The notes below the pieces were generated by a model. It was not told the DNA's origin and ran no database searches. It was given only the letters and a program-made list of their open reading frames with translations. Below are positions 55,697-64,000 of a stretch of DNA of 64,000 bases, piece by piece. Within the stretch, counting starts at the first letter, position 1; each line of letters opens with the position of its first letter. The stretch is from Macrophomina tecta. Taxonomy: Eukaryota; Ascomycota; Dothideomycetes; Botryosphaeriales; Botryosphaeriaceae. A program made the translations under genes and the position numbers. Location: NCBI GenBank assembly GCA_024180945.1, contig JAKSGN010000021.1, forward strand, positions 930,001 through 994,000. The letters are read 5' to 3'.

Positions 55697-57103
55697 TCAT
55701 CCTCGCTCACTCCCCAGATCGACAATTGTGCCCTCCATCGTCCCGTCATATCCAACGCCGCCATTCCTGTTAGAGCCAACACCGGCACTCCGCGCAAAGC
55801 CGCTTGACCTCTCCATCTTGGGGACAATGCGCTGACTCGCTGGCTGGTCCAAGTCCTCGAAGCCATCGGCATCATCGGAGTTGATGACCTGAGCCCGCGA
55901 ATCTTCCATGTGCTCATCATCCGAACCATCTTCCATCTCCTCGCGCCTCTTTTGTATGCGTCGGATCTTGCGGATGAGGGACTCGTCTTGTCGCAAGTCT
56001 TGCTGGGTGAGCATCTGAGTGGAGAAACGTTAGCGAAGTCGAACGAGGATTCCAAGGATGGTAAAGTACCGTACCTTGTCGCATCCACCGACGGGACACT
56101 GAACGGTGCGCTGGCCGCTTCTCGCGCCTCTCGCGTTGCTTCCACCAGTAAAGGCATTGCTTCGTCGGATGAGTTCCGAGATGGCCGCTCTCTCAAAGGT
56201 ATGTGGGCACTGGACACTCGTGACGGGGTCCTTGAGTTCTTGGAGAGTGAGCGGGCACTTTGTGCTGATGCGCTCAGAGGCAACGACGATGTCGTCGTCC
56301 GAATCGTCTCCCGCCGAGTGGGTAACGCCAGGAGCCGGACCATCACGCGTGAACCAGGTACTCGCATGGGGAAGCGAAGGGCCCCCCTCGGGATGGAGGC
56401 CGTCATGGACAGACCTCTTGAAGCGCACGTAATCAGGGTGCTCGGCATAGCGGGTGGCAAGGGCCAACTCCTGGTAACTCCTCCTCTGGGCTTCTATGCG
56501 CTGTTGGAATATGTCCTTGGGTACGATGACTTGGGCACGTTGGTGATTCTGTTGAGTCTCGCCGGGAAGGGTTGGATCGTACTCGGTCATGTCCTCGCCG
56601 CCGCCGTCGTCATCCTCACGGCGCTGGGTCTGGGTGAGACGTTGGGAGGCAGAGGCATTGTCGATTGCCTGCCTCTCGATGTTCTTGAGCTCGTCCTGCA
56701 TATAACCGGCGAATTCTTGGCCGTCAATCGTCTTGCGCGTGGCCTCCTCCAAGCGCCTGGTCATGGCTGCAGTGCGAGCTTCCAAGTCTTCAAGATGTTG
56801 AGCGCGTTGTTCGTTGAGCTCGGACAAGTTGTTGGCGTGCTTCTCCTCGCGTGACTTATGCTGGTGCTTGCGCTCAGAGAGACGTTCGTTGATCCGGCCG
56901 GCATTGTCGCCCAGGGCTTCAGCAGCCTGACGGAGGTGCTGCTCGAGCTTTGAATGGCCGTGCTTTGCGAGAATGCCGTGGAGGAAGCGCTGGCCTTGGG
57001 GATTGATTGGATTTTCGGGGGGCTGATAGGGCGGCAGGGGGATAGTTACAAAGCCGCCAGCACTGGGGCCAGCAGTGGTCGATTGCCGTGCGCGGGCAGA
57101 CAT
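55697..57103 (-). CDS. SUMO E3 ligase of the SMC5/6 complex, Nse2/Mms21
   Basis: SP-RING SUMO ligase expected to dock on Smc5 and act in DNA repair and chromosome segregation in the nucleus. Two exons, 57103-56075 and 56014-55697, with a 60-nt intron; 448 aa. Residues about 60-150 are strongly helical and charged (coiled-coil segment of the Smc5-binding part). The SP-RING is at about 295-360. STKCPLTLQELKDPV is followed by QCPHTF, the Cys-x-His zinc ligand pair, then CPVGGCDK, and MLTQQDLRQDESLIRKIRR after the intron, the typical zf-Nse continuation. The intron separates GCDK from MLTQ exactly at the end of the zinc-binding core. An insertion of about 15 Gly/Ser/Arg-rich residues lies between the two halves of the ring. 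The C-terminal tail is acidic, then Gly-rich and divergent. It is longer than yeast Mms21 (267 aa), as usual for filamentous fungi. Confidence 0.9.
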
Positions 57104-57451
57104 GATGGGACGATGTTGAAAAGAAGAGAAACTGAAAGTTGTCGCGCGCTCTCCGAAGACGTGGGGAGACGCGACGCATCTACGCTAGTCCGCTTCGTTG
57201 TTAGCGCATTTGTGGTCCACCTCCGCCCCCAGGATCACCATCCCAACTGCATTCTGACACCGGCCACAGCCACAAATGCTTCCAAGTCGAGAGACCGTCC
57301 TCCATCAAGGCGCAGCCGATCTGACTCACCCTCACGCTCGAATATATGGCAGCCCTAGTTCGGTCCCACGACGGATGGCTCATTACACAACCATTCTTCT
57401 TCACTTGACTCTTTCCCATTTCGCAGTGAGATTCTTCCTCGGTCCTAAGCC
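57104..57451. promoter_or_regulatory. divergent promoter between Nse2 and F-box-like gene
   Basis: 348 bp between two opposite start codons. It must serve both genes or contain overlapping promoters. No clear TATA box is seen. Confidence 0.5.
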
Positions 57452-58856
57452 ATGGCTCATTCAAACGTTGACGACCTTGACTTTTGCAATGCGGAGGAGT
57501 CGGACGATGCCTTCTCCTTTTGCGAAGTTCGAGCTCCCTTGAGATACAAAGTCATGAAGCTCCGGTACATTCAGCTTCCCATCATAGTCCTTGCTCTCAT
57601 CTGACAATGCGACTCATAAAAGTCTCGAGTCACGGCTACTCAAGCTTCCGCGTGAAATACGCAACCAGATATATCATCATGCTCTGGTTGAGCCACCTTG
57701 CTACTTGAAGCTGCACGACCCCTTGTGTTCCTGGAACCCAAACCCAGAAGACCTCGACGCCCGACTGCCACATTCCATACTCATGCCTCATGATTCCATG
57801 ATCCAGGAGCTCAATCGGCCCAGTGCCTGCCCCTGCAAATGCCCGAGGCGCACCGCACTGAACCTGCGGCGTGCCTGCCGCCAGATCTACATCGAATCAA
57901 CCCCCATCTTCTACCAGAACAACGTCTTCTGCTTCGACAAGCCCAAAGACCTCTCCCGCTGGATCCGCTTCTTACCCCCCAAACACCGCTCCCTGATCCG
58001 CCACATCTGCGCCCTGCGAGATACATCCCAGGGCGAAGTAGCCCCCTACCGCGACATCCACCTGCTCACCGGCCTCCGGACCCTCGATATCGACTTCTAC
58101 CTCTCCCCCGACGACTTCGGCCCTACGCGCGACGATGCCCGCGCCAACCTCAACCAGCTCCCCCACCTCCGCCGCGTCCGCATCATCAAACCTTTCTCCC
58201 ATAATTTCCGCCAACGCCAGCTCGCCGACCCCGCCGCGCCTCACCTCGGCGCCCTCTACTACGCCAAGATCCCCGTCTGGGAGGTCCACACCGTCGACAA
58301 GCTGTCTGACCCGGACTGGCTCACCAAAGAGCACGAACGCATGCAATCTGTCCGCGCCGATCCGACCACTTCGACCGCGCGCTCTGGACATTTCCTGCGC
58401 GCCCATAACCTCCGCAGGCCGACGGACCCATACGAGTGGCGCCGGCCTATCCGCGTGCCTCTAAAAATTCGCGACGATTTTGAGGAGCTGCTCTGCTTCA
58501 ACGTGCCGCTGGCACCGGCGGTGGAGGAGCGGCTGGAGAGGCGGGAGCGCCGCGCCGCGATCAAGACGGATCTGATGTGGTCGGCGCGGCTGCGCGACGA
58601 GTACGCGGCAGAGGCGAGGGCGGAGAAGCGGGCAGAGCGGGCGGGGAGGATGGAGGAGATGGAAGAGAAGAGGGAGCGGGAGCGGAAGGAGGAGGTTGTG
58701 CGGTTGCAGCCGCACAAGAAGTGGCACGCGGAGGTGCGTTCGCGGAAGGCGGGGATCGCGAAGGGGAAGGGGCGGGCGGCGAGGCTGCAGATGGAGGATG
58801 AGGTCGAATGGGCGAGAGAGGATTGGGATGCTTGTGCCAGAGAGGATTGGTCGTGA
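57452..58856 (+). CDS. F-box-like/DUF7730-type protein with basic coiled C-terminus
   Basis: Two exons, 57452-57564 and 57623-58856, with a 58-nt intron (CTGAC branch site); 448 aa. The main frame has no ATG at its beginning. The first exon (MAHSNVDDLDFCNAEESDDA, 37 codons plus 2 nt) supplies the start and joins in phase as KLRLESRLLKLPREIRNQIY. The core LLKLPREIRNQIYHHALV is the classic F-box-like entry of this fungal group, followed by LNLRRACRQIYIESTPIFY and NVFCF. After it come a leucine-rich stretch (LLTGLRTLDIDFYLS) and, from about residue 340, a long Arg/Glu/Lys-rich helix probably forming a coiled coil. It belongs to the same broad family as the genes at 25-29 kb but is only distantly related and longer. 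It is divergent from Nse2. Confidence 0.85.
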
Positions 58857-59096
58857 TACACCTTTGGATCTTCATCCTATATGAGAAGGCCAGTTGACCC
58901 ACCTATTGATCCAATACGCTAATGTCTAGTTAAGTGTGAACATCTCGTGAATTCGTTAGCGTCTTTAGAATGGACCCGTGGAGGGAACCTTACCACAAGG
59001 TCAACCACCCTAGGATTAGAAAGGGAGTGTGAGTAAAATATGAACGGACTCCCACCATACGCGCCACCGTACAACGCTGTTCTCATCTTCTTGCCA

Positions 59097-61583
59097 TCAC
59101 AGCATCGCCAAAAATTCCCTCCTTCTCTTGCACCTTAGGTTTCCATGCTTCCTTTCTACCCTCTTCCTCTCCGACGTCAAGCCCTCCAACGCCTCGTCAT
59201 CCTCCTTCGTCCATACGCCCGGCTCATCGGGCAGCATAGTCAGCCCGAAACTAGCTGCCCTGCCCTTCCTGTTCCCACCCGTCGCATTAGTCCGCATCCA
59301 TTGGAGTACCGCGTCCGCCATTGATGTGCTATAGCTACAGGTGGCATGTAGTGCAGAAATAACATGTTCAAGGGGGAAGTTGTAAGGCGGAGCAACTCGC
59401 GAATTGATATAAGCCTCAGCCAGGTCGTCGGTGCCTAAATCATAGGCCGGTTGGCTGGGCATTTCAAAAGAGGTCATTGCCGTGCCACCAGAGGAGCTGA
59501 GTGGGCGTTTCTGCTGTTTCTGGTGCGAAGATTGGAAACTTGTTGTGGCGGTCGAGGAAGGAGGAGGCTGTCGTGAGTGGTGGGCGCGAGGCGTTGGCGA
59601 GCGATATATCTCAACTTCGAGAGAATCAGGCGGGACTTCCTTGGCTGGCTCTTCTTCCGCTACGACCTCACCTCCAACGACGTCAAGTTGATGGTCGTGT
59701 TCATCATCTTGTCCTTCCCCGCCTTCGTCGCCGCCAACCAGGATGTCTAGCACGCCAAGTTCTGCCAGCTTGTCGCCAACAATGTAGACAGCCTGGCTCT
59801 GTGCTTGCTGAACTTCGACGAGAAAATGGGCCATGTGTATGATAAGAACTTCTCGTAGGTCAATGTCGATAGGCTCTTTTGGGGCATTCGGCAACATCCT
59901 GAGGGTCTCCAACAAGTTGTACATTTGATCCTCGTTGAGGCCCGCAATGGCCTGCCGGATACGAGACTCGGGGGCTTGACTTTTAGTGTCATCCTGGCCC
60001 TCGTCGTAAACTTCGATGTCCGGCTGCGGCTGAGAATGCTGCGAGTCAGGCGACGGGGTATCATCTGGTAATGGTGACGAGGCCGACTGTGAAGACGCGA
60101 CGGATACGTCGACATCAGGGTGGTGAGCAGGACTTTTTAGGAACCTTTTGGTGGGGGAGACCTCGATACTCTCCTGAACCAACGCGGAGGAAACTCCGCC
60201 GTCAGTATTGTGACGCTTTGGAGACGGTGTTGCCATCTCATCCCCATGCTCCTCAACGACATGCTCTCGCCGCCTCTTTCCCAGAGCCACAGGTAATTGC
60301 GATTGTGGCGGAGCGGTCGTTGTCTGCTCAAGTATGCCCGACGCTGGCTCAACTCTGTGCAAGTTCATCTCTTCGGGCTCCTCCTCTTGCCCTTGAGCCT
60401 TATCGCTTTCACCTTCAATGCGTGGGGTTTCGGGCTCCTCTTTGACCTCAGGCTCTTCCCCGTCAGCCCGAAGTGGAGGGAATGATGGCAGGACATGCTC
60501 TTGGTAATACTCCAACCATTCGCTCGTTTGACCATCCTCACCATGCTTGTTTGACCATATTTTCCAAGCTTCATCATAGATGGATGCCCTTGCCCTGTCC
60601 ATCCTCAGATCTTCCCAGATGGGCTTTACATACGCATCAAACAAGCTAGACCACTCTTCCGCGGAATGTACAGGATTGGCATTTGCCCAAGTTGCCCATG
60701 CCTCCTTGAGACGACCATACGGTATTTCCATGACATAATCTCCCTGACTGAGTAGATAGTCAAACTCACCCAGAGTGAAATCAGATAGGCTGGAGTGATC
60801 ATGTTCTTTCCGTGAGGAAGGTGGGGTTTTCGGCCTGTGTACGGGAGACGGAGGGGGTGATGGTGAGGGAGAAACGCGGCGCTGCTTGCCTTTCGATGAT
60901 ATACGGACTTCGGGAGACTTCCTCGCATTCTTCTTCTCGCTCTCCACTTGACGCGACGACCGGCTCGGTTGAGGGTCGGAGGGGGGTGAAGGAGGGGGAT
61001 TGGCGGAGACGGTCTTGGGCGGCTTCTGCACGAGGTGGTCCACGTAACGGGCCCGCCAGGACTGCCAGGGGTGGCGAGAGTTCTAAGGGGGGTCAGCAAT
61101 GGGCTGGCACCAGGCGCGAAGTGTGCAAATTCGCACCTTTCTCTCGAGATCCTTGTAAATTTCGTTGCCCTTGACCGGTATGCCCTTGAGCTCGCAGCCT
61201 TTCACCCAGGTGTACAGTTCAATGTCATCCTGGGCAGTGAAGGGCACGCGGCCGCGGCGGGTTGACTGTGTCGAGCCAATCTCACGCACGGAGCCGACAG
61301 GCGGGCCTTTGCGGTACTGTTCGGGATCCAGTAGCTCGCCACGCTTGATGCATTGCTCAATGAACTGGAAAGTGATGCCACCTGGGGGAACGTCTTTCCG
61401 GGCGCCGTCAACAATAAGATAGTCGGCATGTTTTTCGAGCTGGACGACTTCGCCCCCGTTGTAGGTGACGCGCTTGATGAAATCGGAGCGCATGGGGACG
61501 CGCAGGGCTATCCAGAACTTCTTGCCTGCGAAGAGATCGCCTTTGACGGGCGGCTCGGCGCGGACATTGTCGATGACGAGCAT
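59097..61583 (-). CDS. rap1: telomere-associated protein Rap1
   Basis: Shelterin-type protein that acts at telomeres by binding DNA or a TRF-like partner. Two exons, 61583-61137 and 61082-59097, with a 54-nt intron; 810 aa. BRCT domain at about 14-95: LFAGKKFWIALRVPMRSDFI, GGEVVQLEKHADYLIVD, ITFQFIEQCIKRGEL. Myb/SANT domain at about 115-170: VPFTAQDDIELYTWVK, then KDLERK, then NSRHPWQSWRARYVDHL across the intron; the splice restores the third helix. The middle is long, acidic and disordered. A second helical Myb-like segment (LGEFDYLLSQ, RLKEAWATWA) lies at about 235-340. The C-terminal RCT domain is at about 690-810, with PPYNFPLEHVISALHATC, PGVWTKEDDEALEG and ERKHG. Domain order is that of canonical Rap1. 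The start at 61583 gives a short lead into BRCT, so a few upstream residues might be missed. Confidence 0.93.
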
Positions 61584-62153
61584 GGTGGAGACGGGCGATT
61601 GTTTGGGACGGTGGGACAGGCCCGACCGGCGAGGGCCTGGTGTGGAGCGGGGGGAGAGGCGGTGTCAATGCTGGACGGGAGAGAGGCGACGCAGGGCAGA
61701 GGGCAACGGGCAACGGGCGGCGCGGGGCTGGGGGAGAGGCGCGGTGCTAGCACTGAGCTGTGGGAGGGGCGACGCGGTGGAGAGGTGAGGGACGCGGTGC
61801 TGGGCGGGAGACGCGTCGGACGGGCGCGCACTGGCGCTGGGATGGCGCGGGCAGTGGCGTCACGGATCTCAGCGGACGCGCGCCCCCGTGCGCCCGTGGC
61901 CGCGTGGTGCCGCAGGTGCCGGCTTGGAGACGCTTGGTGGTCTCGAACGGACCGCTGGTTGCGGCGGTGCAGTCGCTCTTTGCTCCACCAGGACTCGCCC
62001 ATCTCCCGGCGCTGCCGACCAGAAAATGAGCCGCGCGTTCGCCTTACCCGCCTGCTTCTCCTGACGACTCGCTCGTCGTCTTCTTCTTCATCCCGGATGC
62101 TCCCCGCCATGCGCATGCTCTGAACCCACGGCGCTGCTGCAGATGCCGCCGTC
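61584..62153. promoter_or_regulatory. divergent promoter between rap1 and swf1
   Basis: 570 bp between opposite start codons, GC-rich with GGGxGAGAGGCG-like repeats on the + strand near 61640-61740. No gene is supported inside it. Confidence 0.5.
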
Positions 62154-63714
62154 ATGGAGGGCCCGCTGAAAACGATCGTCATTGCCGTCGCCGCCCTCTC
62201 ATTCCTTGTCTTTACTGTCTTCTTTGGCCGCCTCCCCGTCTTCCGGTACGCCATGCGCCCTGCCGCCCGCTCTCAGATGCTGACCTCTGCCCTGCGTGCA
62301 GCAAAACCCCGATCGGCTTCCTGCACCGCTTGATCTGGCTGCACTTCCCCGCCCTGCTGCGCCGTCTGGACGGCCTCGTCACCGGCGGGCGCATCTACAG
62401 ATACACGACCCGCACCTGGCACTATCTGCTCTACGAGAAGCATCCCCTGGTCGTCGTGCGTGCCCGCTGCCCGCCTGCCCCCAACGTGCCCTGCGCCGCC
62501 CCGCGCCCCGCTGACCATCGCATCCTCAACCCCAGATCTTCTTTCTCGGCCTGCTCACCGGCGCTTCCGGCCTGCTCCTCTTCGAAACGTATACCCGGTT
62601 CCCCCTGCACCACAAGCTGCTCATCCCGCTCGTCTTGCCGTGGCCATACGTCTTCACCTACCTCTCCGCACGCACCCGCCCGAACACCGCCATCAATGCC
62701 TCGAACCACCCCGCGCAGGTCCAGGCCTACCCGTACGACCACATCCTGTATCATCCGAACACGAATTGCCGCACATGTCGCCTGCCGAAGCCGGCGCGCA
62801 GCAAACACTGCCCCATATGCAAGACCTGCGTCGCTCGCATGGACCACCACTGCATCTGGGTGAACAACTGCGTTGGCCGTGAAAACTACCGTTGGTTCCT
62901 TGCCTTGCTTCTCAGCACCGGCATCGTTCTGCTCTACGGCGCATACTTGGCCCTCGTTGTGTTTCTCTACCCGCAGGTGTACGACCGCTTCACGCACTAC
63001 GACCATGCCTTCCCTGCCGGCCTGCTCAGCGGCTGGGCGCCGTGGAAACTGCGCCTCAAGGGTTTCCGGGAGGACCTGAACACCGTCATGGTTGAAAGCA
63101 TACATGTCGGAGGCTTGAGTGTCACGGGGGTTGGACTTCTGGCTGCGCTCACCGCACCGCTTCCCCTCGGCCTGCTAGCGTACCACGCGTACCTGATCTG
63201 GGCTGGAATGACGACGAATGAGGCAAGCAAATGGGCCGATTTGCGCGATCAAATGCGAGACGGCCACATCTTCGCCGGCAAGTTCTTCGGTGCCGAGACT
63301 GACCGTCCCCCGAGCCAGCGCGGCCGGCCCAGTGTCCGCGGCGGGCGCTATGCCCACTCGCGTGCCCGAGCTACCTCCAACAGTTTCGCCGAATTCGGGT
63401 TCACCTCTGGTGACGTTGGCCGCCGCATTGCCCGCGAGCACGCTCAAGAAAAGAGCGGCGCAGGCTCGGACAGCGGATACAGCTCCGACGGCGAGAACTG
63501 TTTCCCAGCGAGCCCCACGTCGACTCGCTGGCCGAACAGCCCGGCCCAAGTACTTGTCCGAACAGCCGATGGAGAGCCTCCTCGAGAAGTGCCGCCGCAA
63601 TTGACCGGGCTCGTGGATGAGGGCAGCTGGCAGCGTGTCTGGCGCCTTGCCGACATTGACAACATCTACGACCTCGGATTCTGGGATAACTTGAAGGATA
63701 TTCTGAGAGGGTAA
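62154..63714 (+). CDS. DHHC palmitoyltransferase, Swf1 type
   Basis: Integral membrane S-acyltransferase of the ER/Golgi; yeast Swf1 palmitoylates SNAREs near their membrane anchors. Three exons: 62154-62245, 62302-62455 and 62536-63714. The introns are 56 and 80 nt; 474 aa. The first exon is a transmembrane segment ([18 protein letters not shown]). The second, amphipathic part ([13 protein letters not shown]) is joined by intron 2 removal to [18 protein letters not shown]. The Cys-rich domain reads [19 protein letters not shown] and then [12 protein letters not shown], with the catalytic DHHC at 185-188. Two further membrane helices follow, then the MTTNEASKW motif corresponding to the TTxE element. 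The cytosolic tail is Ser/Arg-rich. The extra long tail and the two short N-terminal exons match filamentous-fungal Swf1 proteins. The start codon is supported because the first exon must contribute 2 nt to the next codon. Confidence 0.92.
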
Positions 63715-64000
63715 TTGCCTAATTACACCCGAGCATCTTCTGCTCGCTATACATACGGGAAGAATCCAGGTCATCATACATAACCATCGTATAGCGCCTC
63801 AAACATGAGGAAATCAGTAGGTATTTGTGCAGCCATACATTAAAAACAACTACAGGTCAGTCCCTCGGGAACAGTCATCCCTTGGAACCGTTTCTTTCTC
63901 CTCTGCATTGTAAATATCCGCATACTGTTCGGCGCGTGAGGTTCAGGCGACATATGCTTTTTCATGCATTGTTTCTTGGCACCCTCGCCGTTCTCTTTGC
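63715..64000. other. 3' flank of the palmitoyltransferase gene
   Basis: 286 bp to the window end. A/T-richer than the coding region, with the gene's likely 3' untranslated region. No further gene is visible. Confidence 0.5.

Noticed and set aside
57565..57587. 23-nt intron ending at the early AG for the F-box-like gene at 57452
   Set aside because: It is too short for a fungal intron. The 58-nt alternative ending at 57622 has a CTGAC branch site and restores a continuous family sequence.
1..64000. CRISPR arrays, insertion sequences, rRNA genes and intact transposons
   Set aside because: None was seen. No spaced direct repeats, transposase or reverse-transcriptase motifs, or terminal repeats were noticed on either strand.

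Overview
The window is nuclear DNA of a filamentous ascomycete (Pezizomycotina, most likely a dothideomycete). The evidence is gene style: compact genes cut by 50-136 nt GT-AG introns with CTGAC/CTAAC branch sites, GC-rich coding DNA, and typical filamentous-fungal families (AA9 LPMO, Goodbye-NACHT NLR, DUF3237, PRISE-type reductase, multi-TM P450). An order such as Botryosphaeriales is possible but cannot be proved from the sequence. I reconstructed 17 gene models on both strands, two degenerate gene relics and one probable small gene for which only the last exon is clear. Spliced lengths and phases were checked by hand for each model.

Layout. 508-3012 (+) secreted GH29 alpha-L-fucosidase. 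3013-8244 is a long non-coding interval. 8245-9765 (-) disordered nuclear-type protein. 12372-14576 (-) C2H2-type zinc-finger protein. 14780-16737 (-) cytochrome P450, followed by 17509-18573 (-) MDR alkenal-reductase-like enzyme. 22087-23235 (+) mitochondrial oxoglutarate/malate carrier. 25096-30220 is a tandem group of F-box-like genes: two intact copies (25096-26411, 28139-29220) and two relics (about 27263-27540 and 30041-30220). 36209-36928 (+) conserved CxxC protein, with large gene-poor stretches on both sides. 42219-43646 (-) PRISE-type reductase and 44133-44943 (-) secreted DUF3237 protein. 46022-50764 (+) a 1488-residue NLR. 51832-52688 (+) AA9 LPMO. 52954-53634 (-) secreted repeat/Ser-Thr-rich wall-type protein. 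55406-55582 (+) last exon of a small gene. 55697-57103 (-) Nse2/Mms21 SUMO ligase. 57452-58856 (+) another F-box-like protein. 59097-61583 (-) Rap1 telomere protein. 62154-63714 (+) Swf1-type DHHC palmitoyltransferase.

How the genes relate. Most are unlinked housekeeping or accessory functions. Nse2 and Rap1 are both chromosome-maintenance factors and lie close together at the right end. The fucosidase, LPMO, DUF3237 protein and repeat protein are all predicted secreted and fit a plant-associated or saprotrophic life style. The P450 and MDR reductase, and the PRISE reductase and DUF3237 gene, are neighbouring same-strand pairs, but no polyketide or peptide synthase is present. The most distinctive loci are the four-domain NLR, the decaying F-box-like tandem array, and a perfect 10-bp-arm palindrome containing CCG-N2-CGG upstream of the LPMO gene.
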